A DNA stretch of 51,455 bases from a virus, in the IMG/VR virus record IMGVR_UViG_3300032753_000042, positions 1 through 51,455 of that record. The stretch is one strand, 5' to 3'. Of this stretch, positions 32,592 to 40,382 are shown one piece after another (the stretch's first letter is position 1; each line of letters begins with the position of its first letter). Under the pieces are notes generated by a model. That model searched no databases, was not told where the DNA came from, and saw only the letters and a program-made list of their open reading frames with translations. Both the position numbers and the translations under genes were made by a program.

Positions 32592-33296
32592 ATGGGTGCT
32601 ATCAAAGCATACAAGGACGGGGACAAGCTTATTCCTGTAGATACTGCCAAGGTGGTCAAAGCCTATCAGTGTCCATGGACCAGCAAGCTCTACGTTTCCA
32701 AAAAGGCATATGTCAAACACCTTGCTGATCTGCGTGAAACTCGCGTGCATGCTAGAATTAGGGATGCTCGACTGCACAAGATGCTAGTTGACTTCAACAG
32801 TCAAAATGACTTTACTAGCATTATTGATTGGGTAGAGCGCAACAGCCATTGGTTTTTAGCTCGTGCCAAACACACTGCTGGTAGATTTTATGCCAAACAC
32901 AACTGGCCCGATCCAGAAGATTTTTGGATTCGCATTACCTATCTGGATGTTGTTCACAGTGATTGTGTGAGCAACAGTCACGCAGCACCGCGAGGTGGTG
33001 TAACCAATTGGGGAGGACGCACTCCAAATGCACCCCGAGGTTATCCTGGATGGCACGGTCGTATTGAGTATCGAACCAGTCACCACCTTCCTGGATGGAG
33101 TAGCGATATATTTAATTTTGCCGGCATCCATACTGGGACCGGTGGTGGTCTCCGCGGCAATCGCTACGGATACGGTGTAACTATGTTCGATAGCGATTGG
33201 CCCGGTCTTGATCAATTGCGTGTGTTGGGTATCCTTAGCGAGACCAACTGGAAAGAGTTCACTTGGGGTACTCCGTACTATATTTTAGGTAATTAG
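32592..33296 (+). CDS. Hypothetical protein with Gly/Arg-rich C half
   Basis: 234 residues. The N part is helical and basic (YVSKKAYVKHLADLRETRVH, ARIRDARLHKMLVDFNSQND). The C part is rich in Gly, Trp and Arg with PNAPRGYPGWHGRIEYR and GTGGGLRGNRYGYGVTMFDS. No family is recognised. It ends on TAG. Confidence 0.62.
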   Translation: MGAIKAYKDGDKLIPVDTAKVVKAYQCPWTSKLYVSKKAYVKHLADLRETRVHARIRDARLHKMLVDFNSQNDFTSIIDWVERNSHWFLARAKHTAGRFYAKHNWPDPEDFWIRITYLDVVHSDCVSNSHAAPRGGVTNWGGRTPNAPRGYPGWHGRIEYRTSHHLPGWSSDIFNFAGIHTGTGGGLRGNRYGYGVTMFDSDWPGLDQLRVLGILSETNWKEFTWGTPYYILGN

Positions 33297-33334
33297 ATTT
33301 TGATATCCACAAGAAATCTAGCATAAACATCTAT

Positions 33335-34090
33335 GTGAGTGGTATCATAAAACAATTACAAGGGTACAGCGGCAGCACGGTTCTGTTGATGCAGGACCGT
33401 AGCCGTACCTTTGTACGCAAGGTTGGCAACGTAACTCGCAATCAAGAACGCTTGCGGGCACTGTCAGACAGCAACATTGCCATGCCCAAGATCATAGCTA
33501 CAGGCGACAATCACTATGACATGGAATATATACCTCACGACGATATGATCACTTGGTTGCTGCACAATCCCATAGATCAATTTGTAAACTGGATTCTAGA
33601 TTGTATTGCTAAACTAAAAAGAAACAGTGTAGCACAAGAATGGCAAACAGTATATCGCGCAAGATTGGCAGTACCAGCACTAGCACCCTATTGGCCACAA
33701 TTGCCATTTACAGCAGAAGAACTGATAGCACAGTTACCTCACAGTATACCCGCTAGCAGCTATCACGGTGACTTGACTATGGACAATTGCATACATGGAT
33801 TTGATGGACGATTCTATCTAATAGACCCTATCACTAGCGATTATGCCAGCTGGGTTTTTGATCTAGCCAAACTGATGCAAGATCTAGAATGCGGTTGGTT
33901 CATACGCAATAAAGATGCAATGCTGCAGGGCAAGTTATGGTCAATCAAATCTGCAATTGTAGCAGAACATCCAATCTCAGATAACAAGAACCTCATTATA
34001 CTGATGCTGCTAAGAGTGCTGCCATATACCAATAACGATCAAGATCGCAACTTTATTATTAAGGAAATCAACAGGCTATGTATATTATAA
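33335..34090 (+). CDS. APH/choline-kinase-like small-molecule kinase
   Basis: 251 residues with a GTG start. The kinase fold of the aminoglycoside-phosphotransferase type is indicated by RTFVRKVGN (ATP-site Lys), HYDMEYIPHDDMI, SYHGDLTMDNCIH (HGDLxxxN catalytic loop) and FYLIDPITSDYASWVFDLAK (metal-binding DP). LicA choline kinases and similar enzymes share this pattern. The next gene starts inside this one and encodes a nucleotidyltransferase, which suggests that the product is phosphorylated and then activated by a nucleotide. A weak promoter (TTGATA, ATAAAC) places the start site near the GTG, so the mRNA may be leaderless. Confidence 0.75.
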   Translation: MSGIIKQLQGYSGSTVLLMQDRSRTFVRKVGNVTRNQERLRALSDSNIAMPKIIATGDNHYDMEYIPHDDMITWLLHNPIDQFVNWILDCIAKLKRNSVAQEWQTVYRARLAVPALAPYWPQLPFTAEELIAQLPHSIPASSYHGDLTMDNCIHGFDGRFYLIDPITSDYASWVFDLAKLMQDLECGWFIRNKDAMLQGKLWSIKSAIVAEHPISDNKNLIILMLLRVLPYTNNDQDRNFIIKEINRLCIL

Positions 34091-35121
34091 TACCGTGTGC
34101 TGGTCAAAGTACCAGATTCCCAAATATGCGCCCAAAGTATTTGCTGTGCGATTATCAAGGGCGCAGCATGTTACAACTAGCAGCCAAACCCTATTTGGAT
34201 GATCATACAGTATATGCAATTGTGCTCAAGGAGCACGACGAACAGTATCATTCAACAGATCAAATAAACAGTATGTTTGGCAACAGAGTTAAAGTTGTGG
34301 TATTGCCAGAACCAACTGCAGGTCCAGCAGATACCATTTATCAAGCTCTAGAGCATTTAAATTTACATAGCTCAGACGGTTTCTTGGTTAGAGACTGCGA
34401 CAGTTTATTGGAGCATGATCCTCTATCTCCCGGTAATAAAATATTTGTAGACACGTTGGACAACCATCCCACGTTGCGCATGCCTGGTAACAAGAGCTAC
34501 CTTACTGTCAACAATTGGGGTATAGTTGGCAACATAGTTGAAAAGAAGATAATCAGCGACACATTTTGTGTTGGTGGGTATCAATTTGAATGTATAGCAG
34601 AATACAAAGACGCTTACAACGATCTCAAGAACAGCAAGCTAGGTGAGATTTATATGAGCTCTATTGTGAGCTACATGATAACCAAACATGCCATATTCAA
34701 CACCGAACAGGTCAAGAGCTTTGTTGATCTAGGCACTGCAGAGGATTGGGCACAATATAACAACAAACCAACACTGTTTGTAGACATTGATGGCACTATT
34801 GTTAAGAATCAAGCACTCTACGGCAAGAACAATTACAAGACTAAACCAACAGCATTAGAGAACAATGTGAGAGCCCTGCTCAATGCCAAAGCTCGCGGGG
34901 CCCAGATCATATTCACAACATCTCGTCCAAGTTCTAGTAGAACCGAAACACAAGCACTGTTAGACCAATTGGGATTTGGCGACTGCCAATTATTGATGGA
35001 CTTGCATCATGCCCGCCGCATATTGATCAACGATCACGCTGCTACCAATCCGTGGCCCAGCGCTGTAGCTATCAACATCAAGCGCAACGACGACAGTTTG
35101 GATCAAATGCTGCGATATTAA
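34078..35121 (+). CDS. Nucleotidyltransferase (GT-A) fused to a HAD phosphatase
   Basis: 347 residues. The N-terminal 235 residues match sugar- or choline-phosphate nucleotidyltransferases: MYIIIPCAGQSTRFPNMRPK is the GxGxRF-type loop with its Lys, EPTAGPADTIYQAL follows, and FLVRDCDSLL is the metal-binding Asp strand. The C-terminal 110 residues are a HAD domain with FVDIDGTIVKNQ (nucleophile DxDGT), IIFTTSRPSSS and LINDHAATN. It overlaps the APH-like kinase gene by 13 bases. The combination resembles LicA/LicC and Campylobacter capsule modification genes that make CDP-linked groups, but the substrate is not known. Confidence 0.78.
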   Translation: MYIIIPCAGQSTRFPNMRPKYLLCDYQGRSMLQLAAKPYLDDHTVYAIVLKEHDEQYHSTDQINSMFGNRVKVVVLPEPTAGPADTIYQALEHLNLHSSDGFLVRDCDSLLEHDPLSPGNKIFVDTLDNHPTLRMPGNKSYLTVNNWGIVGNIVEKKIISDTFCVGGYQFECIAEYKDAYNDLKNSKLGEIYMSSIVSYMITKHAIFNTEQVKSFVDLGTAEDWAQYNNKPTLFVDIDGTIVKNQALYGKNNYKTKPTALENNVRALLNAKARGAQIIFTTSRPSSSRTETQALLDQLGFGDCQLLMDLHHARRILINDHAATNPWPSAVAINIKRNDDSLDQMLRY

Positions 35122-35165
35122 TTTACATTTTAAATTGTAAATCATTAATACACATTAAAAATGTG
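35121..35165 (+). promoter_or_regulatory. Two consecutive hairpins
   Basis: ATTTACA (35121) pairs with TGTAAAT (35136-35142), and CACATT (35151) pairs with AATGTG (35160-35165) across a 3-base AAA loop. They lie directly before the promoter of the split RNA ligase and may end upstream transcription weakly. Confidence 0.5.
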
Positions 35166-35166
35166 G

Positions 35167-35194
35167 TTGACAACACTTGTATAGATGTTATTGT
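35167..35194 (+). promoter_or_regulatory. Extended -10 promoter for the RNA ligase N part
   Basis: TTGACA at 35167-35172, 16-base spacer ending in TGT, and TATTGT at 35189-35194. ACGAGAGG precedes the ATG at 35220. Confidence 0.62.
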
Positions 35195-35219
35195 GTCCTA
35201 GTAACGAGAGGACCACGCG

Positions 35220-35816
35220 ATGCACTATAAGTTTCCGGAAATTCGGCATTTGGATGACGTGCGCCCTGCGATTGAGGGTCGCGATGAATTTGTGGTTGCA
35301 GAACGCGGCCGATTTACCATTGTTTGTTATGTAGTAGCAATGAGTGACACGTTTCCGCCAGTGGTAACTGTTAACGATGCAATTCGACGAGAATGTCGAG
35401 GTATTATCTTTGATAGCGCAACAGGAAGAATATTGCGTAGACCTCTTGCCAAGTGGTTCAACATCTTTGAGAAAGAAGAGACTCAACTTGATAAGTTAGA
35501 TTTTTCGCTGCCACATAAGGTTTATACCAAATATGACGGCTCTATGATTTCGCCTTTTGAAGACGGGTACAGATCTGGTGTCATAAGGTGGGGTACAAAA
35601 ATGGGCATTTCAGAAGTTGCACTTCAAGCTGAAGCTTTTGTAAAAAACCATCCGCAATATCAAAATTTCGCTAAATGGTGTATTTCAAATGATCTTACAC
35701 CAATATTCGAGTACACTGCACCTAATAATAGGATTGTTCTATCTTATGATAAGCCCATGTTGACATTGTTAACAGTGCGTCATATGGTAACAGGCGAACA
35801 TTTTAATCTGCTTTGA
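35220..35816 (+). CDS. RNA ligase 1-like protein, N-terminal part of a split gene
   Basis: 198 residues. RECRGIIFDSATGRILRRPL and KWFNIFEKEE precede KVYTKYDGSMISPF, in which the Lys of KYDGS is the nucleotidyl-accepting residue (motif I). LTPIFEYTAPNNRIVLSYDK carries motif III/IIIa. The protein stops after LLTVRHMVTGEHFNLL. Motifs IV and V are missing, but they are encoded at 36675 on the same strand. A GIY-YIG gene on the other strand lies between the two halves, and its 3' end overlaps this stop by 14 bases. The intact relative is T4 Rnl1, which joins broken tRNA and other RNA ends. Confidence 0.85.
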   Translation: MHYKFPEIRHLDDVRPAIEGRDEFVVAERGRFTIVCYVVAMSDTFPPVVTVNDAIRRECRGIIFDSATGRILRRPLAKWFNIFEKEETQLDKLDFSLPHKVYTKYDGSMISPFEDGYRSGVIRWGTKMGISEVALQAEAFVKNHPQYQNFAKWCISNDLTPIFEYTAPNNRIVLSYDKPMLTLLTVRHMVTGEHFNLL

Positions 35817-36549
35817 ATTTGCAATTATTCCCGTGCCACCGGGAATAATTGCCACTTTTAAACAAATTATTACAATATTGGCATAAAAATTTTGGCGCAG
35901 TTGATTTAGTTTTAGATATTTTCATTCGTTGGTCATAATTCATTAGACCACACTTATATCCTTTTTTAGATTTAGATATATTAGATCTGTGTGTATCTGA
36001 TATTGGACCTTTTTTAATTCCTGTAGTTGATTGGGATATTTTCTTTTTTGTTTCTTCACTATGCGGAATCGAGTGTTTATTTTTATTAGAAAGGGATATT
36101 TTCTTTTTTGTTTCTTCGTTTCGTGGTCCTAATAATTTTCCTTTTTTAAGTTTTGATATTTTTTGTCTAGTTTCGTCTGAATGTCTATAATGCTTCCTAC
36201 TCTTATTAAGTTTTTCTTGATGTTCTGATGTTCTATTTTTAGCATATAATGATAATTTATGTTTTGTAGTGTCGCTTCTTATGAACCCTCCCGGACCTTC
36301 TCCGCCGTTAGATAAATTACGTAATATTCCTGTTCCTATATCTTTGCAACCAAATAGTTTAATATATGCCTGTTCCAATTTAAATGCATCATCTTCGAGT
36401 AATCCAGTTTGATAGAATATAATTTTAGATTTATCTTTTGGTACAGGTACCGAATGTTTACCATAAATTCGTTTTCCTTTACCTTTTCCTATGTAATAAG
36501 GAGTGTTGTCTGTTTGTCGTAAATATGCGTAAACATAGTAAATATGCAT
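35803..36549 (-). CDS. GIY-YIG homing endonuclease inside the split RNA ligase
   Basis: 248 residues. YYVYAYLRQTDNTPYYIGKG is the canonical GIY-YIG pair. LEQAYIKLFG holds the Glu and LRNLSNGGEGPGG the Asn. Four or five NUMOD3-type repeats with HSEETKKKISQ patterns form the DNA-binding tail, which ends in a zinc finger (CQYCNNLFKSGNYSRWH). It sits antisense in the gap between the two ligase halves, which fits homing insertion into a conserved gene. It has the same leader element as the GIY-YIG gene at 30352. Confidence 0.92.
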   Translation of the reverse strand: MHIYYVYAYLRQTDNTPYYIGKGKGKRIYGKHSVPVPKDKSKIIFYQTGLLEDDAFKLEQAYIKLFGCKDIGTGILRNLSNGGEGPGGFIRSDTTKHKLSLYAKNRTSEHQEKLNKSRKHYRHSDETRQKISKLKKGKLLGPRNEETKKKISLSNKNKHSIPHSEETKKKISQSTTGIKKGPISDTHRSNISKSKKGYKCGLMNYDQRMKISKTKSTAPKFLCQYCNNLFKSGNYSRWHGNNCKFKAD

Positions 36550-36575
36550 GCTGTATGCTCCTTCAAAGCTATAGA

Positions 36576-36617
36576 GTAGTTGGGAACGCTAATTCCGCGA
36601 ACTACGCTTTATTTATT
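36576..36617 (-). promoter_or_regulatory. Late-type promoter and leader hairpin of the GIY-YIG gene
   Basis: On the reverse strand AATAAATA (36610-36617) is followed after 4 bases by a hairpin with GTAGTT/AACTAC outside and GGAA/TTCC inside. The copy at 30381-30411 has GGGA/TCCC at the inner stem, so both sides have changed together. The AGGAGCA ribosome-binding site comes next. Confidence 0.72.
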
Positions 36618-36626
36618 AAATTTTGA

Positions 36627-36654
36627 TTGACTAATCTTAGTATGATGCTAGAGT
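36627..36654 (+). promoter_or_regulatory. Extended -10 promoter for the RNA ligase C part
   Basis: TTGACT at 36627-36632, 16-base spacer ending in TGATGC, and TAGAGT at 36649-36654. ATAGGAGATAGCA precedes the ATG at 36675. The second ligase half thus has complete expression signals of its own. Confidence 0.72.
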
Positions 36655-36674
36655 ATGCATTATAGGAGATAGCA

Positions 36675-37280
36675 ATGACTCTTCAAATTCAACTTTTGGA
36701 CAAGATTAATTTATATAATATTCCTGTTGCAAAGGTTCATGATTCAGTTAAAGACCCTGTTGAGTTTATTAACTATGTTAGAGGTCTCAAGAATGTAGAA
36801 GGATTTGTTATCGCATGGGATTCTGGTTATCGAGTTAAGACCAAAGCTGACGAGTATCTACGTTTTCATAAAACTAAAGATGGACTGTCACAAGAAAAAA
36901 ATGTGATTGACCTGTTGGTAAACGATAAGGTTGATGACGCAAAGTCCTACATGATGGACGATGACCGACACCGTGTTGAACAGTTTGAAGACCAGTTCTG
37001 GCATGGCTTCAACTACACCGTTGATCAGCTTGAGCAGGATCTCAAGCGGGCGCTGTCTGTGACCCGCGGTGACCGCAAGACGTTTGCTCTAGGCATGGGC
37101 AAGGACATGCAGCCTATTGCTCGTCAGGTTATGTTCTCCTGCTGGGATGGAGCACGCGATGTGCGCACCGAGCTGCTCAGCGTGATCAAGAAGAACATTG
37201 GTACTGCAACCAAGGTTGACGGTGTACGCCATCTTTGGGGTGGTCATCGGTGGAGCTACCACTTTGAAGGAGATGCATGA
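36675..37280 (+). CDS. RNA ligase 1-like protein, C-terminal part of a split gene
   Basis: 201 residues. NVEGFVIAWDSGYRVKTKAD is motif IV and the start of motif V, and EYLRFHKTKDGLSQEKNVID continues as in T4 Rnl1-type ligases. The C-terminal helical region (HRVEQFEDQFWHGFNYTVDQ) matches the specificity domain. Together with the part at 35220 the length is about 399 residues, near that of T4 Rnl1 (374). This half has its own promoter, ribosome-binding site and ATG, so a two-subunit ligase is possible. The last third is richer in GC than the N part. Confidence 0.83.
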   Translation: MTLQIQLLDKINLYNIPVAKVHDSVKDPVEFINYVRGLKNVEGFVIAWDSGYRVKTKADEYLRFHKTKDGLSQEKNVIDLLVNDKVDDAKSYMMDDDRHRVEQFEDQFWHGFNYTVDQLEQDLKRALSVTRGDRKTFALGMGKDMQPIARQVMFSCWDGARDVRTELLSVIKKNIGTATKVDGVRHLWGGHRWSYHFEGDA

Positions 37281-37783
37281 TGATTTGCATGCAGTGTAAC
37301 AGCAATCGCATCCTGTCAGCAAATGCACATTGTAGTGATCTAGGATCGTTTGAAATATATGGTCAGGACCATAACGGTTATGTCCCTGACGATCTAGGAA
37401 TTGGCGGAGGCGACGATGTTTGTATTGAACTATGCCTCGAATGCGGTCAGGTACAAGGGCATTGGCCTCTACCCATAAGCAAGCTAGAGAATAAAACAGC
37501 AAAGCGGGAACGAGTTTATTCAGATTTGGCACAGTCTGTTATCGAACATATTATCAATACCAACGACGGTGACACAAGTACTGTATTGGCATTAATGTTG
37601 CAAGGATGGCTAACAAAATCTGAAAATGAGCTTGTACATCAAGTTGCCGACTGCGTCAATGCGTTACTAGATAACGGCTGTACTAGGGCTATGGGCGAAT
37701 CCGTTGCAAATGCGCTGGAGTATTGGGAACATTGGGACAAGCTCGAACCTCTATTAGATTATGAGTATGAAGATGACGACTAG
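37277..37783 (+). CDS. Zinc-ribbon protein with helical C half
   Basis: 168 residues. CMQCNSNR at the start and ELCLECGQVQGHW at about residue 52 supply two CxxC pairs of a zinc ribbon. The remainder is helical (YSDLAQSVIEHIINTNDGDT, VHQVADCVNALLDNGCTRAM) and ends in an acidic tail. An RNA- or DNA-binding accessory protein is possible. It overlaps the ligase C part by four bases and ends on TAG. Confidence 0.62.
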   Translation: MMICMQCNSNRILSANAHCSDLGSFEIYGQDHNGYVPDDLGIGGGDDVCIELCLECGQVQGHWPLPISKLENKTAKRERVYSDLAQSVIEHIINTNDGDTSTVLALMLQGWLTKSENELVHQVADCVNALLDNGCTRAMGESVANALEYWEHWDKLEPLLDYEYEDDD

Positions 37784-37820
37784 CATATGAGCTAATCAAG
37801 AACCATTTTGGAGTTGAATT

Positions 37821-38132
37821 ATGGATATTAATCTAGCAAAAACACTATTGGATTTCGCCGACGATGTCCCTGACGATGAATGGGAGCGCAATGATTATGA
37901 AAACATTGCCAATGAATATTTTGAAAATGTTCTCAAGCGTACTATCACCAGTCAAGGCCGTTGGAATACCCATTATCGCGAAGTATATCGAGACAATAGA
38001 GATGGCAGGTTTTGGGAGTTTCGATATTCTATTGGATCTACTGAATATCAGAACAATGGTATTGAAGATCTAGAGTTTTTTGAGGTTGAACCAAAAGAAG
38101 TTACAGTCGTAACGTACCAGAGGATCGCATGA
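37821..38132 (+). CDS. Hypothetical protein
   Basis: 103 residues, acidic, starting MDINLAKTLLDFADDVPDDE, with FWEFRYSIGSTEYQNNGIED in the middle. No family is recognised. It overlaps the next gene by four bases. Confidence 0.58.
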   Translation: MDINLAKTLLDFADDVPDDEWERNDYENIANEYFENVLKRTITSQGRWNTHYREVYRDNRDGRFWEFRYSIGSTEYQNNGIEDLEFFEVEPKEVTVVTYQRIA

Positions 38133-38395
38133 ACAAGCTGTTAAATGAACTACGACTCCGTGCTGGTATTGCACGTTTAGAAGACGGAAAGACCATAGTC
38201 TGTGTCAATCGCAATGGTAATATTATTGATCCCCTTGAAGGTTTGGAACAGTATGGTGGGTTGATTATTAACCATTGTGTTGATATAGTATTAAGTTGTG
38301 ATCCGTCGTCAAAAATGATCGCACATGAACCATACAGAACTATCATAAACAAGATTTTTGATAGTTTTGATTCTGAAGACGAGAATGATAATTAA
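38129..38395 (+). CDS. Hypothetical protein
   Basis: 88 residues, starting MNKLLNELRLRAGIARLEDG, with IVCVNRNGNIIDPLEGLEQY. It is coupled to the preceding gene by an ATGA overlap. The function is unknown. Confidence 0.58.
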   Translation: MNKLLNELRLRAGIARLEDGKTIVCVNRNGNIIDPLEGLEQYGGLIINHCVDIVLSCDPSSKMIAHEPYRTIINKIFDSFDSEDENDN

Positions 38396-38455
38396 CTAGT
38401 CTATGTATCTTTTAAAGATAAATGATTTATTATAACTGCAACTAAAGTTGAACTG

Positions 38456-39178
38456 ATGAGAATCATAGGCGGACACGATTATTATGATAGTGCATTAGCC
38501 TGGGGTCAGGATTCTAATACTATTTTTATTCGAGAAGATAGAATTATCAAATCTACTGATTCGCCGTTGTTTGCTGTATATCCTCACAGTATTGTTAAAA
38601 ACGGGTATCGATATGATTGTGTTGGCATTTCCAACCTTGGCTATGTTGAACTAAGATCGGTTAGTGTATACATTGCCGATAAACATTACGGCGGAGTTAG
38701 TGTTAACAAAGATAATCAAATCTATGAAACCTTTTGGGACTATGATAGATTTGAGGCATGGGTCAATGCAAGAGAATTATCAATTCACACGCCCAAACGG
38801 GAACGATATAAGTGGGAGAAGAATACAGAAATCAAAGATGCATTTCCCAATTTGCAGTCATGGTTCTCTTCTGTACCTGCCACCAATGCTCAACGCGATT
38901 GGCTGATCACTAACGGTATTGCCGTTGCAGTATGTAGTGAACAGTACTCGTGGGGCAATGAAAAGGGCTATTGGCATTGTAATGGATCCAATCTAAAAGA
39001 TATTGGATTCGCCAAGGCGGTTGATCCCTATACGCTATTCCAAGAACTCAGTATGTGGGTAGGCGGAGTATTACCTCGTCCTAGTGCGGAAATAGTAGAG
39101 ACAACTGATCCCAAAATAAAGGCACACAAACATGGATTTGATAAATGGAGTTTTAGAAAGCCGCCAGAGGCAAAATAA
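38456..39178 (+). CDS. Conserved phage-type hypothetical protein
   Basis: 240 residues. MRIIGGHDYYDSALAWGQDS at the start is a pattern I associate with a conserved family in T4-like phages that has no assigned function. A second part (KDAFPNLQSWFSSVPATNAQ) resembles an alpha-beta domain. No strong Shine-Dalgarno sequence is visible. Confidence 0.62.
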   Translation: MRIIGGHDYYDSALAWGQDSNTIFIREDRIIKSTDSPLFAVYPHSIVKNGYRYDCVGISNLGYVELRSVSVYIADKHYGGVSVNKDNQIYETFWDYDRFEAWVNARELSIHTPKRERYKWEKNTEIKDAFPNLQSWFSSVPATNAQRDWLITNGIAVAVCSEQYSWGNEKGYWHCNGSNLKDIGFAKAVDPYTLFQELSMWVGGVLPRPSAEIVETTDPKIKAHKHGFDKWSFRKPPEAK

Positions 39179-39185
39179 TATCAGT

Positions 39186-39298
39186 GTACGGTACACTTTG
39201 ATATAGGTATTGTATGTAGTATGTTGATCGCAACCAATGATTCTATTACAATGTTAGTTGGTGCAATCATAGTGTTATTCCCGCTGCGGAGATTGTGA
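39186..39298 (+). other. Intergenic stretch with an inverted repeat and a possible micro-ORF
   Basis: AGTGTA-CGG-TACACT is a perfect 6-base inverted repeat near the left end. Further on, an ATG near 39221 opens 25 codons (MLIATNDSITMLVGAIIVLF and more) that would make a hydrophobic peptide. No ribosome-binding site supports it. I leave it as a possibility. Confidence 0.3.
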
Positions 39299-39316
39299 AG
39301 AGCACAAAGGACTAGA

Positions 39317-39814
39317 ATGGCAAATTGGAAATGGATGGATTTTAAATATCTAGATGCTGTCAATCAGCTTGCAGATGCTGCACATCCAACTTTGCATGAG
39401 AGTCCACAGGTAATAATGGACAAGTTCACTGCGGCACCAGAAACGTGTTTTGTGTTATTGGAGGACGAAACCGTTTATGGTTACGGAATTGCCCACCCAT
39501 GGCGAGTTGGCAATGTGCCGGGCCTAGACAAAGATTTTGGTCGAATACCTAGTTCTCCAGACTGTCTACATGTTCATGACATAGTAGTGGCAGAATCAAG
39601 TAAAAGACAAGGTTATGCAACGTGGCTGATAAAGCATTATCTATCGTTAGCTAAAACATTTTGGTTTCCCGAAGTAACGCTAGTATCTGTGTATGGTACC
39701 GATGCGTTATGGAGCAAGTTTGGTTTTGAAACAATTGACGAAGTCGATGTTTCTGAATACGGTCCAACAGCAAAATATATGATAGCGAGAGTGAGAAATG
39801 GCAATACATTTTGA
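39317..39814 (+). CDS. GNAT-family acetyltransferase
   Basis: 165 residues. LHVHDIVVAESSKRQGYATW carries the acetyl-CoA binding RQGYA segment after the long central strand, and VTLVSVYGTDALWSKFGFET matches the C-terminal strand and the WxxxGF signature. The acceptor is unknown. Two genes downstream lies a RimK-like ligase, so protein modification could be linked. The ATG follows AAAGGACTAGA. Confidence 0.78.
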   Translation: MANWKWMDFKYLDAVNQLADAAHPTLHESPQVIMDKFTAAPETCFVLLEDETVYGYGIAHPWRVGNVPGLDKDFGRIPSSPDCLHVHDIVVAESSKRQGYATWLIKHYLSLAKTFWFPEVTLVSVYGTDALWSKFGFETIDEVDVSEYGPTAKYMIARVRNGNTF

Positions 39815-40286
39815 TTTCATAGTAGATGACTTTGATGCAGAAAATATCTTTGATTGTATTTCACAAGAAATTGCACGTCTTAAAAACGATGCACTTGAAG
39901 CTGAAATACGAGGAGGAGAAGGCGGTATTGTAGTTGCATATAGATCATCTGCTGAATACCTCGAAACACTCAAATCTAAGATGACCAATCAGAATGTAAC
40001 TGGAAATAAATCTAAGCCATTAGCTGCAGATGATGAGGTGCTAAATCCCAAATCTGGTTATATGGAAGCATTCAAAAACCGTTCAAAAAAAGACAAGATC
40101 AATATATTAGCTTCTGTTATATATAGGATAACAATTGTAGAACCATATGGATATCCAAACGGATTATCGTTTTGGGATGAGCTGCCAGATGTTGATGTTG
40201 ATATAAAGTTGGGTCTAGACAAGCTTCGCTTCATAGATGCTGCATCGCGAGTGTATGATATGTTAATACACGAACCTACATCATAA
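39798..40286 (+). CDS. Hypothetical protein
   Basis: 162 residues. It starts in the last codons of the GNAT gene (17-base overlap). Segments are DFIVDDFDAENIFDCISQEI, NALDALEA-like helices and a C half with NILASVIYRITIVEPYGYPN. The N part resembles small helical phage proteins. No function is recognised. Confidence 0.58.
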   Translation: MAIHFDFIVDDFDAENIFDCISQEIARLKNDALEAEIRGGEGGIVVAYRSSAEYLETLKSKMTNQNVTGNKSKPLAADDEVLNPKSGYMEAFKNRSKKDKINILASVIYRITIVEPYGYPNGLSFWDELPDVDVDIKLGLDKLRFIDAASRVYDMLIHEPTS

Positions 40287-40329
40287 CAACCAAAGACTTT
40301 TAGCAAGCGTTTACTGACAGAACACCACC

Positions 40330-40337
40330 AATAAATA
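40330..40337 (+). promoter_or_regulatory. Late-type promoter before the ATP-grasp gene
   Basis: AATAAATA matches the T4 late consensus at 7 of 8 positions and lies 45 bases before the ATG at 40383, in the only intergenic gap nearby. Confidence 0.45.
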
Positions 40338-40382
40338 TTTTTACGAGCAGTGCCAATTGTACTGTGATCTTTGAGGTGGCGG

